Below are positions 1-13,159 of a stretch of DNA of 64,000 nucleotides, piece by piece. Within the stretch, counting starts at the first letter, position 1. Each line of letters opens with the position of its first letter. The notes beneath the pieces were generated by a model. That model saw only the letters and a program-made list of their open reading frames with translations, did not search any database and was not told the origin of the DNA. The translations under genes were made by a program, and so were the position numbers. This stretch comes from Burhinus oedicnemus (lineage: Eukaryota; Chordata; Aves; Charadriiformes; Burhinidae). The stretch is from NCBI GenBank assembly GCA_008921705.1, contig VFFE01007605.1, forward strand, positions 2,409,806 through 2,473,805. The letters are read 5' to 3'.

Positions 1-104
1 GGGGTCCCGCCGGGCAGGGGGTCCCGCCGGGCAGGGGGTCCCCACCAGGCAGGGGGTCCCCACCGGGCAGGGGTCCCGCCGGGCAGGGGTTCCCCTCCGG
101 GCCG
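1..104. repeat. G+C-rich minisatellite, unit about 17 bp
   Basis: About six imperfect tandem copies of a unit close to GGGGTCCCGCCGGGCAG are visible. Copies vary by CGCCGGG/CACCAGG/CACCGGG changes and by single-base length differences, and the last copy decays into CTCCGGGCCGCGG. The array begins at base 1, so it very probably continues outside the window. It lies immediately before the CpG-rich stretch that follows. Such G+C-rich arrays are common beside avian promoters; any function here is inference. Confidence 0.9.
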
Positions 105-310
105 CGGTCCCCGCGGCAGCCGGGCGCGCGCCGCCGAGTGTCTCCCAACGGGAGTGACATCACGCACCGGGCCTTAAAGGCGCCGCACCGGGTCCGGCGG
201 CGGGGAGACGCCCGGGCGGGCTGGGCTGGGGAGGGTCTCCGGCGGGCGGGGGGCGCGGGGCAGCGCGGGTGTTTCCCCGTGGGATTGATGCTGCCGGCTG
301 TCAGGTAACT
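105..310 (+). promoter_or_regulatory. CpG-rich stretch, candidate promoter with first exon
   Basis: Base composition changes sharply: CpG dinucleotides are dense from about 105 to 290 and scarce afterwards, as in a CpG island edge. Within it are TGACATCA at 155-162, close to the CRE/ATF site TGACGTCA, and TTAAAGG at 174-180, a weak TATA-like box. A splice-donor-like CAG|GTAACT follows at 304/305. Together these suggest a plus-strand promoter with transcription starting near 200, but a bidirectional or minus-strand promoter fits equally well. No transcript evidence can be seen, and the downstream exons of such a gene were not found. Confidence 0.35.
288..304 (+). CDS. Possible 5' coding exon fragment (MLPAV...)
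   Basis: An ATG at 288 opens M-L-P-A-V and is cut by a splice-donor-like CAG|GTAACT at 304/305, leaving two bases of the next codon. The context of the ATG (GGGATTGATGC) is a poor Kozak match. The only support is position inside the CpG-rich block and the donor. No downstream plus-strand exon that starts in the needed phase could be recognised, so this may equally be a non-coding first exon or nothing. Confidence 0.15.
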
Positions 311-3300
311 GGGGTCGGACCGGGGTCCTCTTTACGCTGGGGCTGGTCGCAGGGAGGAGATGGAAAAGCAGCATCGGGGGTTTCCATATGAAGGGGAAAA
401 ATCAGGGATTATTGGGGAAGTATGCTATAAATTCTTAAATTAAAGATGTAAGTCCAGAGATAAGAAGCGTAACTCACAGCTGAAAAACATCTCCGTCTGC
501 TTCACTGAAATCACACCACCTCGTCTGTTCAGGAGGTACCCCCAATGTCTACGTTATCTTTTCAGGAGATACCCCCAATTTCTGTATTGTCTTTTCAGAA
601 GACATGCCAACTTTCTGTATTTTGGCAAGCAATGAACAATTGCTCCCTGCCCCCTTCCTTCTCCGTAGCATTCACAATTTTCTTATACCTCTGTTACCTT
701 CTTCTGCCTCAGTCCTGTCTTTCCCAGAGTCAAGAGCCCGGCTCTGTTTAGTTCCCCTTTCATGCAAGATACTCCTTTTCACCCTCCTCTGTCATTTTTT
801 TTTTTTTTAAAAAGTCTTTGAACTGGGCAGCCAGAACCACAAGTGGTAGGAACAAAACAGGCATTCAACAGTGTAAAGATATTTTCTGTTTTGATCTCAA
901 ACTCTTTTCTGGCAATTTTTAACATGCCTTTCTGATCCACACTGAAGACTGAGCTCTGTTTCCCGAATGGTAAATACCTGATTTTGAGCCCAGCCTGGCT
1001 ATTGTGCCTCCTGTGTGGCACTTTCAATTAGTAAAAACTAATGTCTTAACGCCCAAATAGCACGCAGCCACTCAAGAGCAGGACACTCTCCTGGTCCTTA
1101 AGCAGATCACTGATATCCTTGTGTTCACCGACTCCATCAGAAAACTCCTCTTGGACTTCTGGGACACGACTTTGCTCTGCAAAACATGCGTTGGCCCTTC
1201 ACCGCCGAGCATATACATCTGTCTCATCTGGCTGTGGTTCACTATAGCCCAAAGTGAATTTTGTTCTACAGAGGTCGGATTTCTGCAGATAGCGGTTCCT
1301 GGGATCAGTTTTGCAGGTTTTTGAAAAAGATTGGCATCAGGTTTGCTGCATTGCCTTCCTGGAATACCAAATCGGGTTTTGCTGAAATGTATTTTGTCTG
1401 CTTATTCTGGTAACTATGGAAATATTGATAGTTCATAAACAAGAAATGCTGAACACCAAAGTACAGGCTGAAAATATAAATATCTAAATGTTTTTTTCTT
1501 AAATAATTAGTATTCTAATTTCCATTGATAAATTAATATTTTCCACAAAAAGAGACATAATTATTCAAGCTGACCTTAAAACAATGTCCCCTTATGTGCA
1601 TGCACATATACAGAAGAAACCTTATCACTGAGTTGGCTGAAGGGAGCTTTTGTCTAGACATTGCTTATAGAAATTTGATATTAGGCGCATAGTTATCAGC
1701 TCAGATCATCTACACCTGAAATCTTAGATTTTTCAATGTATATAACAATGCATGTTCTGCATGAGGAGGATTTTCCTCAAACACCAGGTCTCAAATGGTG
1801 CAGAGCGGGTTTCAGGGGTCTGTGGTCCTGGGTAAATGCTGGAGACAACACATGGGCACAAGCACTGTGGAAACTTGTCTGTTATTTGTTTTCTCAAATA
1901 AATTTGGGTTTTTTTTCTTTTTAGAAGAAATGTGATTCCATATATGCAGTAATACAGAAAGAGAATATTATCCTCATTTTTCACGCATATTTTCTTGCAA
2001 AGCCAGTAGAAAAGCTGGCTGAATGAGGTAGTTATTCAGATAGCAATCATTAATCATGTGGATTATTTTTAACTGTGAGTAACACATTTCCACACCAAAT
2101 TCAGAACATCTGCTAACTCAGGGCGAATACTGGAAATGGTCTTTGGGTGATGTTGAATGAAGAGTTGAAACCAAAGATTACAGAGACTTTATTGTAAACA
2201 GCTCCTAGCCTAGAAGAGGAAGGCAGAGAAGCTGGGATGGATGCAGACGGTGAACTGAGATGCTCTTGCAGCGGAGCCTGTGGCCACGCTCACCCCAGCA
2301 GCATGCAGGGGTGCAGGACACTTATAGCTCTTGCCCTCGGCTGCTGTTTGCAATACCCGCGAACCTAGAAATCAGCCCCAGAGCGGTCAGAGACCTGTGC
2401 ACAAACTCAGAGTGGTTTATTTTCGTATGGCCTCTCGGTGCCCTGCGCCTCTGCGGTTTGTGAGGGTGGGTTTGCCCCTAAAGAGAAGTGGCTGCAACTG
2501 GGAAAGAGAGTTTATCATAACTGTCAGCCACGGGTTGTGAGCAGATGAGCCCTTTCCGGGCAGACCGTGGCACCTCTCAGTGGTTGTGCACAAGTGATCC
2601 TGTGCCGCCGCTGGTCCGTCTGCAGGTGTTTTGCCAAACTGCTGTTATACTGGAGTGAACTGGGACCCATTAAAGCAAAGCAGATCTTCCCTGCTTTGGA
2701 CAGTGGCACTAGCAGGGGAATCTTTGCACTCAAAAAAACTTTTCAGCGTGCTGCCAAGTCCTGCCAACAGGCTGAGAAGCTGGTGGCTCTTATCTTCAGC
2801 CAACAGTGTCAGATACCCTGCCGTTTGTTGAGACCTGTGCATACACCTCCGTCTCCCAGCTGACGGAGGATCTCCTTTTACTGGTAACAGCCTGCAGTGC
2901 TGTGCGGAGAACTGGGAAGGAATCCATCCTTTCTGCTGCTCTGAATCCCACCCTGGGCTTGGAGCCGCTCACAACAAGCGCTGGCCAGAGGGCGATGAGC
3001 ATCATTTCGATTAGGGATGAGGAATCCTCTTCCTCCTGCCAAGAGGAGGAACAGGGAGATTGTGTCATCCTCAACACTCCTGAATCTGCCTCCTTCTCAA
3101 CCACAAACCCATTGTTTTTCACCGCACTGCACTCTTTTAACCAGCTTACATTCTTTCCACAACAGTTTATAATGCTCCTCTTAAACGGGAAGAAGTTTCC
3201 CATCATCTTACCAGGGACCATATATTTTCTCTGGGGCAGGACTGCAGTGCAGGGACCAGGGCAGACTCAGTAACTTGTGGTAGATTCACACTTAACTGCT

Positions 3301-6139
3301 CTGGGAATTAAAGAAATGGCTCAGCAGGGACAGAGTATGTTAAAGATGAAAGGGGATTATACATTTCTTGTCCAACTGTAAAAGATTTCTGGGCTATGAT
3401 GCGTTTCAGTGGAAATACAGCTGATCCAGGGATAAATTCCCTTTAAATATTAACCTATTAATAACATATAATGGCTTAAAGTGCCGGGCAAGATACAAGT
3501 AAAACAACATTAAACCTCACTGCTGCGTCCCGAGTCACTGGTCACCAGCATCTAATGCTTGGTGTCTCTTTGAGGGGCTGAGTTCTGTGAGCAGAGACCA
3601 GTAAATTAAAAACCAAAGTACACAAACACCCTGAAGCAAGGTGCGAGCAGCGATAAGAGGACAACTTCATGGGCTACAGCAATCAGACAGATCCAGGCAG
3701 CAGCAAGACATGTCAGGGGCCACATAGCAGAAATAGTTATCCCCTCCAGGAGTTACCAAACAAGCTTGTTTTTGTGGGCAGTGAGACATAAGTAATTTTT
3801 CTGCAGAAATGTGTGTGGAGGATGGATTAGGGACTATGAAGACACCAGAAACGGGCATGGAGGCCCCCACTATCAATGGCTGCAAAGCTTTTCTCTGCCC
3901 TTCCTTGCCCAGGACCTGGGTAGGTTTAACTGGAGAAATAGTGTCCCGGGAAGTAATTGGCGGTGAGGGGAATCCTCTGGTCTTTTCATCAGCCATTTGC
4001 TTATGCTGTTATATAGGGAACATCTCTGACAAATGCCTGAAGTAGCTGATGTCCCATGAGAAGATACGTCTCCAGACCTGCAGGCAAGACTCAGCTGATG
4101 AAATTGCATGATGCTGGCGCAGACCTCCTGGGATAGGCTGCCCTCAGCCTAGAGAGATCAGGAGATTTTCCAGTTACATCCAACGTATCCTCCCAGATCA
4201 CAGCCTGGCTGAGCACCAGCCAGCAGTCAGGGCAAGTGTCCTATGAGCAGACTCCTAGCACCATCTACATCTTCACTTGAGGGGCACGAACAGCCCTCTC
4301 CAGCATACCAACGTCTTCCTCTGCCACAATTTCTGGAGAGCAAGAGAAGCCAGCAGCATCTGGAGCCTGGCGAGCTGCAGGCACCCTCCCACCCAGGCAA
4401 GGCTGACCCTCCCACAAGCCAAGGAGGTTTTGGCTGAGATGAGCCGGCTCAGTAAGGACATGCTTGAAGCTGAGAGCAGAGCAATGCTGCAACAGGCGGC
4501 TACAGTATGGACGAAAAGGCATTTTTCTCTGTCCTGTCAGGAGGAGACAGCCAGCTGTGACTCACGCTCCCTGCTCCCATCCCCCAGGTTCATTTTCGAC
4601 ACAGCAGCTATTGATAAGACCGTGAAAGAGCAGGAAGTTTCCTTGGCAGAGGCGGCTGGATGGGCAACGTGTGGTTATACTGCTAATGAGCCTAAGTGGA
4701 GCACTTTGCTCAAAGGCATGAACAAGTTTCCAAGCTTTGACTGTATCAACAGCCGCCTGCTCGTAATGCTCAATTCAGCCCCACCACACTTCATGGTCAA
4801 AGGGAGACTTTCACCAGCACCACCATTATATTGGTTTTATTCTAGGCAGGGAAGAGAGAGAGCTGCCAAAGAGGAGATCAAGGGACGGGTTGATGTTCAA
4901 CCAGAGCAGAATTTAACAGCACAGGCTGTGCTGCCTGCAGTAGCAATGTGACGGTCATGGGAAAAATACTTTCCCAGATCTCTCTAGGAAGTGTTGACTC
5001 CCGTGACCTGCCCTCCTGCGCGTCAGACCCTCTACACTCACACAGGGAACTGGAGCATGTAGAAAGAGGATTTGAGCAGGGAGGAGGTTTTCTCCAAGGT
5101 TAGAGACAGGAATGTCTCTGGAGGCTACAAGGAAATTGTAAGCTGAGGGAGCTTCATGCTCCATCAGCCAAGCATCTGCAACAGCCACCCCAAAGTACTT
5201 ACACTGCAAAGAGCTGCAGGAGAGATCATGCATTTGCTGTCCCCCAGCCTGCCTGTGGTTGAGAGGCAAAGTCCTGCCCAGGCTGCACAAACTCTCTTTC
5301 TAAACCCCCAAATAATTCAAATATGACCATCACATGTTATCCCCCTGACAGTGACCTCCTGATGGACAAAAGTCCTTGTAAAAAGCCCTTGAAAGTTCAC
5401 CAGGCTCTCTATGTTTTCATTTCTTGGACAACAGTTAATGTTTCAAGCAGAAAACCAAGTAATTGTGCTGAAACGCATGAATGAGAAAATCTGAGCCTCG
5501 GCCAGTTTTTATTGGAAAACAACAGCAGAAACATGGAAAAAACCTTTGAAAGACGTGTCTAGCCCTAAGAGGTGTTTGTCGGCGGTGATGGTTGTCCTGC
5601 CCTCTCTGACGGCGGAGGGGAGCTGAGAGGACTGGAGCCAAAGCAGGGCCTGTGTGGGTGGGCAGGAGCAGAAGCAAAGGGGAGCAGAAGAGGAGGTGGA
5701 GGCAGGAGGCAGGCAGAGGTCTGCAGTGCTGAGCCATGAGAAGGTCCCGGAGAAAGGGGCGGTGGTGGAACAGGAATCTTCTCAACATTTGGGACAGGAT
5801 TTGTCCCTTTGAACTTTACGTTTCCCTTCCGCAGTTGTCTGCCTGAGCTGGGCATCTCAGCAGCCTTTAGACATCTAAGATGAGCTGTGGCTCGTGATCC
5901 AGTGGGAACCTAAGCTCAGGCGTACACATTTAACTACAGAAATCCACATTTAGGTAAAATAATTCCCACTCTTGGCTTTCAGGTCTTGTGTCAAGTCAGA
6001 CACCAGAGGCTCACCAGGTGAGAGGAGCTCCGTTTGAGCTCCAGCCTCATGCGGTCATGCTTATATGCATACGCTAAACACCACATCTGTAATAGTAGCA
6101 CATGAATGCACAGTTCCTCACACAAACCCCACTGGGAAT
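311..6139. other. No gene supported
   Basis: No exon with paired splice sites, no RNA gene and no recognisable repeat was found. Open frames at 2806-3273 and 4277-4951 (plus strand, 155 and 224 codons) have low-complexity or random-looking translations with no domain I recognise. A purine-rich strand-asymmetric patch occurs around 5650-5720. Composition is ordinary avian intergenic or intronic DNA. Confidence 0.5.
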
Positions 6140-6800
6140 TGAAAATCAGAATAAACCATTCTTTTCAGCTTGTGGAAGCTGGACATCTCACTCTCCAGAA
6201 ACATAAATGGCAATTTGGAGCTTGGCTTTTGTAAATTGCCTTGAAAATTTCAGTAACTGGAAGTAATTATATTATTTAGTCCTAAAATTTAGTTTAAATA
6301 GGGTTTTGTGTGTGCGTGTATGATTGTTTTCAGCTGAAGTTTCCTTCTTGTTTACCCCTCCAAACATCTTTCCACGCTTTTTCCTATTATTCTCTCATAG
6401 GAAAGGGATTTTGTTAGGTTGCAGGCCCAGCTGGGCTCGGGGAGAAGCTCATTTTCGGGAAAAGAGGAGCAGGCTAATTTCACAAGGTAAACACTCCTAT
6501 TTGAATGGAAACATCTCGGCAGTCAATAATATCAGGAAGAAAAATGGCAAACGACAGTTAAATTGAGATCTTCGAAGCTGCATATACTAATCAGAGTGCT
6601 TGAAAGCTGCAGCAAAATTTACGTGAGAGAAGCAAACACCACTTCTTTGTGGGCACCGATTTGATTAAGCAAGCACAGTGAGACAGTTTCTCATTTGTGT
6701 TAATGGAGAAGCATCCTTTGTTCGTGTTCAGTCCCACTGATTCCCTGCTCACAATGTCCTATTTAAGCTCCATTAATTCACTGTGGAGCCTATAGGAAGA
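6140..6800. promoter_or_regulatory. Possible conserved non-coding element
   Basis: Two AT-rich stretches (6190-6320 and 6565-6790) are dense in TAAT/ATTA cores, CATTAATTCA-like and TGATTAAG-like words and have no repeat signature. This texture is typical of vertebrate conserved non-coding elements, but it is a judgement by eye without alignment, and it is weaker here than at 13.2 kb. Confidence 0.18.
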
Positions 6801-9800
6801 ATTCGTGTTCATCCTTGCTGGAAGGACTCGCTGCATCACTGCTAGGGAAAGGCAAAATCAAGACAGCAGCTGAGAAGGGCTCGAATATGAAAAATCAGCA
6901 GACTGAAAATTGGAAAATGAGGAGTGGAGCCTGGGGTCTGCTGAAGAAATCCTGGTGGTTGTGCCAGAGCCAGGAATTCACCCTTTGCGAACCTCTTCAT
7001 GACAATTATCTGACCTTCTAAGTCAGGACTCCTAGGAGGTCCCTCTGGAGGCTCCTCAAAGGCTTGTAAGGCAGGGAAGAATGCTGCACCTTTAGCTGGG
7101 GCTGGATGCATCCTTGGGCATCTTGGCTCCACGAGCTATTAAAGGTGAGAAACACCTCAAACAGGAACACCTGCATGTGACCCCTTCCCCGCGGCCACGC
7201 GTGGGACCTGCCCTGGTGCTCAGTGAGAGGCTGTGGGACTAAGTGAGAGCTGCCCATCTCCAGCTGCCTGGAGAAACACGGAAAGCACGTACACTGGAGC
7301 AAAGATCCAGGCCTTCTGCTGGGCTTTAACAAAGGGAAGCTACAACAAGTGTTTCAAAGGAAAAAAAAAACAAAGTCAAGGTAATGCTGGCAAATCCAGT
7401 CACTCATTGCATTCGGTCACATTCGCATCCAGGCAGTCGGGTCTCAGCAGCCTGGGGACCGTGAAGGGTCACCTCCCTGCATGACAGCATCTCACGCTGG
7501 TTTTTGGTGCTGTGATGGGACGCAGGGCTGTCTCAGCACTTGTCTCCGCACGCTGGGCTCCACGTGTGTAAGGCTGATGGGCCTTACAGCAGGGGCTGGG
7601 CCTTTGTGTGGATGCTTTTCCCTCCAGAAGTGCATGGTTCGGAGCCCAGATGTGGTCCAGATGGTGCCTTTGCGGCATCTCTCCAAAGCTCAAGGAAACG
7701 CTTATTCTTCAAGATATATTATTATTTTTGCAAATGGCTCTTTACTGTGAATCCTTGCTGTCATTTCAGAGTCCCCGTCGCTGCCAAAAAAAAGTTACAC
7801 ACAAAAACTTCAGGTCCAGCCTGGACCAGCATTAGGAGCTGCTCTCTGGTTTGCCCAGTGGATATTTATCGCTGTTGCAAGGCTGACTAATTAGCTAATC
7901 TCATTGATCAACACCTTTCCTCCAAAACCTGGGGGAGCAACAGAAACGATTTGCTGCCGTACATTTCCCCCAGCAGCAAGAGCTGCGGTTTTGTACCTGG
8001 AGGAAGCCAGACCCAAAGGAGAGGTTTCTACCTGAAACAGCAGCTGATGATTTGATAATATTTGGGCAGACAGTGCCACCAAAAGGAAACGTGATAAATT
8101 ACCCAGCCAAAAAGATGCCTTTTGTCGGTGCTTTTTGAGCAGTTACTATGACTATCCTCCCTCCACAGATCCCTGCTTTGTTCCCCCATCAGCTCCTCAG
8201 ACGGTGCTTTGGTGCATCCATCAGAAACGCACACAGCCCTCCTAAGGCTCCGAGGTTGGGAAATTAATGGTTTTAGTCGTTCCGCTAAGGGAAAGTCTCT
8301 TTTTAGCCTAGCAGCTAAAGATTTTTCCAGCCCTATACAGCACAATCTTATAAAATTCCTTGAATACTAAATTGCAACACATGGAGAAATCTTATTCTTT
8401 GATAGTTTTTAGATGACATATTCCCCTATATCCTGCAAAACAACACTTCTTTTGCTGCTGATTAACTGGAATACTTTTCTTTTTTTTTTTTTTTTTTCCA
8501 AAGCAGGCACTACCAACAAGAAATTAAACATATTAGAGTTTGCCTGGATCTTTAAAGTACCTGTTGCCATAGCTGACTTCGCTCTGGGATGGGGCTCAGA
8601 GGCTGAGCCTGGTCCTGGTCCATGGCCTGACTGGCCACAGCCGCTGGAGCATCGCAGTCTCATTGCGGATGAGACCCGGCCTGGATCTGCCAGACAGGGA
8701 CCAGGGACTTCACATCTGATGTGCTTTACATCAAGCTGATATGCCAACTGCGAGTTTCTCCTAAATTAACGAAAAGCCAAAACAACGGTCTCCATATATA
8801 CGGGAAGATGGATTAAAATGCTTCTCCCGGGCTGGGTTCTCCCAGCTTTCGCTGCCGGGGTGGCTGCAGAGGGTGCTGTTAACCTGCGAACACCAGCACC
8901 GAGCCAGGGACTCCACTGAGCCGGACAGACCTGGTGGGCTGCTGTGGGTGATGTGTGTATTCAGGGGGAATATTACAGAATTTTACTGTTAGGATGTCAA
9001 TTCAGGCTCTGCACAGACCTGTCTGCTACAACCCCACCTGAAGACTTTAATATGATATGACAGAGAAAGGCTGGGTCCTGTTGGCACATCCTGTCCAGCT
9101 GCCTAGAGTTTGTATCTTGGAAAAAACGTTGTCCTCTGCTTTGACAAAATTAGCGTAGCAGGATCTTGCAGCTCCCTGCTGGGTCTCGGCACGTCCTGGG
9201 TGTCCCCAGAGTGAGCAGCAGTGCGTTTGAGGGGGACAAAGCCGGCAAAGGGGGTTCAGTGAGACCAGGCTAATTGCTTGGAGCTGAGCAGAAGGGATCA
9301 ATGAGCTTCACACAAGTTGTATTCTCTTTGCTGGTGGGGGAGGATGTATATCCACATTTCTTTTTAACCTGATGATGAGGAAACCACGGCTTGGCCTCCC
9401 TGCACTGCTGAAGTATCAAAATAGTCCTTTACCACCATCTGAAGGGTCCTTGTCCCTTCCCAACATTTAAATTTCATTACCAGTGACGACACAGTTGTTA
9501 TTTATTTTACCAGTCTGAAAATGCCCCGTTTATTCGTGGGGAATGGGCCGGGCACAGTTGGGCTGCGTCAGTCCTGTCCTCAGGGCTGAGCGTCGGAGCT
9601 TTCCTACAGCATCACGTCTCAGGAGGCAGTAAAAAGTATTTCACTCCTTTGGTATGATTCAAACCTTCATTTTCTGTTTTCAAAGGCAGCTTCTTGCCTA
9701 ACTAATGATAAAACCAGGCTGTGCTCCCACTACCAAACACTGCCTTCTGCCCTTTCCTTTGATATTCCCTAATTCAGAGGGGACTGCTGCCGGGCTGAGA

Positions 9801-11140
9801 GCATGCTGCAGGTTTCACTGCAGTGTTTGCCGGGCGGCCACCAGGACGGGCAGGGATGGGGACACAGATGAGGGTGGCAGGTGATGGTGGGGGCCGTGAG
9901 CACTCTCCAGCCACCAAACGTCCTGCAGGAGCTTTCACAGGACTCAGCAGCTGAGATCGTTTTTTCATGATGGCTTTTAAATCCGTTTCATTTCAGCATT
10001 AAATGCATATACCTTGCTCATCATCAACTGCACAATGGTTTAAAAAGCTGTTTTCTTCCCTTAAAAATCCTGCCATGGTTTTGCTCCTTTTTGCTCTTGG
10101 GTTTCCTCTAATCCTGCCACTCTAGCGAAGGCGGCTGCAGCTCTCCCATGCCTCCACTCTGATGCCGACCACCTTGAGGACCATGATTTTCAGCATTTGG
10201 CACGCCACCTATGCAATTGTTTTCCATTCAGTGAGTACACGCAGGTGCCAGCTAGCAGATGCAGCCGACAGACTGGTCTGAACGGGCCAAGGGTGGTGAG
10301 TGCCCTTTCGAGTTGAGACTGTGACATTTTTACATATGGAATATTGTTTCCTTCTCAGGTTTTCTGTTTTATTTGGTTGTGGTTGTTTTGGTTGGTTTTT
10401 TTTTTAAATAATAGTTTCAGCATCATTTCTCTGGCTTTCTGCTTATCTCTATCAGGAAGGGTAATGTCAGAGGAGTCAGTCCAAAGCTGATTGAATTTTT
10501 GTTACTGCTTCTACGTGAGGATGGGGGGAGGAATAGACACTGGAGAGTGAGGATGCTGCCAAGGGCAGGCTGGGGCTGTGCGGGGAGGAGGCAGAAATCT
10601 CCTGTTTCCAGCCTCAGCATCCCTCAGATAGGGCACGTGGTACCCAGCCCGCTCGGCCCTGGCTCTCAAACCACAGGCATTTTGACTGTAAAAAGGCAGA
10701 GAAGAAAGACAAGATGGAGAAAAATGCTCCCAGTGAGGGACTTACAGGAAATAGTAGACTAGTTCCCAAATTATCTCAAGATCATCCCACTCCATCCACT
10801 GTTGCTGCTTAGAGGAAAAACAGTGAAAAATCATATAAAAACTCGTCCAGAACTGCTGTGCGTGAAGGCAAACAGAAATTTTCAGCTTGTTTTATTACTC
10901 CGTAGCTGCTTGCTGCTGCATGGTGTTTTCTTTAGTCTGGGTGACCCAAACCTCAAAGCTGCACCTGTAGGCACCGTGGATGGATGTTTCTTGACTTCGT
11001 GCCCATCACTTCTCAGGCATCCTGGCTCCATCAGCAGAGCTGCTCCGGCAGTGAAGGTCCCAGGAGCCTGGAGGGAAATAGCTGCAGCAGGTAGTGCAGT
11101 GGCTTCTTGCTGTGAGCCCCAAAGTCGCTTGGGGACACGT
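6801..11140. other. No gene supported
   Basis: Nothing coding could be supported. A run of 18 T lies at 8480-8497. The open frames seen here overlap on both strands and lack splice signals at sensible places. The local rise in G+C at 7400-7650 and 8580-8700 is not CpG-rich enough to call an island. Confidence 0.5.
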
Positions 11141-11194
11141 TTATCACAGTTAATGCAATTAGTGCGATTAGCAGCATTAGTGCCGTTAGCACAC
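11141..11194 (+). repeat. Six-copy degenerate 9-bp tandem array
   Basis: Six 9-mers follow one another exactly in register: TTATCACAG, TTAATGCAA, TTAGTGCGA, TTAGCAGCA, TTAGTGCCG, TTAGCACAC. All begin TTA and most share TTAGyGC. Read in the plus-strand frame open from 10802 to 11293 this gives Leu at every third residue. The array is diverged, so it is either old or maintained as a cluster of related protein-binding sites. The open frame itself has no recognised domain and I do not call it a gene. Confidence 0.75.
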
Positions 11195-13159
11195 ACGCAT
11201 GCTGGGACCCGGACTGAGCCACCCGAGCTGCTGCTGCTCCCTGCCAGATCACCTCCAGCACGGACCTGCAGCCGGGCTTCCCACCGGTGTTGACTCCTTT
11301 CCTTTTCCTTGTATGTGTTTTTGTGTTTTATTAAACTTTAGAGTTCCTTGATGGTCCCTAAGAAGCATCATCCTAAATTCTGTCCCTTCATTCCCCTATG
11401 AGACAGCAGCAGTGATTGCTGGGGGGGGGGGAAAAAGCCATTTGTGTTTTTCTACCCAACTGTTTCCTTACTGGTGATTCAAGGGTGCCGTGGTTTCCCT
11501 TCGGCTCCTCTGGAGTTTTCAGTAGTTCCTTCTCCTGTCCATTTTCGGCGATAACTCAGTCTGAGAAACATCTGCACCCCATTAGGAGCAGCTTTGGGTA
11601 CGTAAAGCTGAATATAAAGGGTAAAAAAATGTTTGATGGCCGAGTCACGCTCGCATCCAGGAAGCAATCTGGCAATCGGCACAGGGTCCCTGGGGTATCC
11701 AAGCTGAAAAACAGGCTTGACCCTTATTTTTAGCACAACACTGAAGCTGCTCACTCTGTTAAAATACTAAAACTGCTGTGAATCATACCTAGAGCATGAA
11801 GAAGCTGACATCTTCTGTGTCACCTCGCGGCGTCAGCTTCCTTTTTTGTAAAAATTACCCGGTGCAGTGCTATCATAGGGTCACCACCCAGAGAGAGGGG
11901 CTTTGTACCCACTCTCTGGCTGCTACAGCAATCAGCTTTGCTTGGTGTTTTCTCAAAAGCTGGAATGAGGAAATGCTGGAAATCTGACTCACCATGAAGG
12001 GGGTTCAGGTAGATATGATTTTGGTAAATTGGGGGCTATTTGGCAAATTACCCATCAGACAGCAGTGATTTGCCAGCTGTGCTTCATGGTTAATCTGGGT
12101 CGTATATCTGAAGTCAGCGTGGTGCTTTTCAGGGACTGCCAGCTCAGCGTGGGACCATCAGGATACATCTCCATTGGACTTGAGTCCCGAGTTCCCCCTG
12201 AGCCAACCACCTCCTATGGGTGATTTTACATCCCGTCTGCCTGCCGTGGTCGTTTAGAGTGACCCTCAATTTTGGTGGGCTTCAAGTTTTTTTGTGCTAC
12301 CTGCTGATGCCCCATGGCCCTGTTCTTTTCCAGATGACCAGCACACTCCCCGAGAGTTCACCTCCCCTTTCTGCCATCCCATTTGCTCTTAAAGCATTTC
12401 TGGTTTTCCTCCTGTTTCTGGGAACAAGCAGAGATAAAGGTGTTTAATGGCCATTTGAAAATTTATTTTTCCATTTGCAGTCTTCTCTTTTGAGGCTGTT
12501 TTGACTGTGAAGCTCCTTCCATGTCCGTTGCTGTCCACAGCAGACTTGTTGCTGGCTGCTGCAGACCCTGGTGGTGGGTGCTCAGGTGTCCTTCTCACCA
12601 TTTCCCTGGTTGGATGTTGTTAGCCGCGCTTTCCCAGACGCTGGGACACTTCCATCAATTCCTGAAGAAAACTCACAACTGTGCATGCAGCTGTTTTGGG
12701 TTTTTTTTTTATATGCAACCTGTTCACGCTTTCTCTGTGCCCACATGGTTTAACAACTTATTTTGGAAAGTCAAGGTTGAAGTCTTTGCAGGCTGTGGAA
12801 GGTTTCAGGCACAAAGGCTGACCATATTTTACATCCTCATCTGCTGGTTTTCTTACATTACATGAATGTAATCGCAAGATTCATGTTCCTACTTTCAAGT
12901 GAGAGCACAATCAAAGAAATCCTATCCATCCATCCAGGGTTGAGGCATGTCTGGGGAGGGTAATAAAATATTAAAAAAATGGAAAATGTTTTTCATGCTG
13001 CCTATTGCTGCAGCTGACGGTGCATTGCTGAGAGCCGGGAGGAGATTCCTCCAAATTTAATAGCCAGGACTTAGATGGATAACTAGAAATAAATCAAGAC
13101 AAGCATAGACCAGAGCCAAATGGTTTGCTACAGTGTGTAGAGAGAGGATTGTCGTTTGG
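11195..13159. other. No gene supported
   Basis: No exon, RNA gene or interspersed repeat recognised. A G homopolymer of ten bases lies near 11421-11430. Open frames are short and overlapping. Confidence 0.5.

Noticed and set aside
4277..4951. 224-codon open frame on the plus strand
   Set aside because: Overlaps long frames on the other strand in a stop-poor G+C-richer patch; the translation is featureless and no exon signals bound it.
10802..11293. 163-codon plus-strand frame with Leu every third residue
   Set aside because: The Leu pattern comes from the 9-bp tandem array; the rest of the frame is unremarkable.
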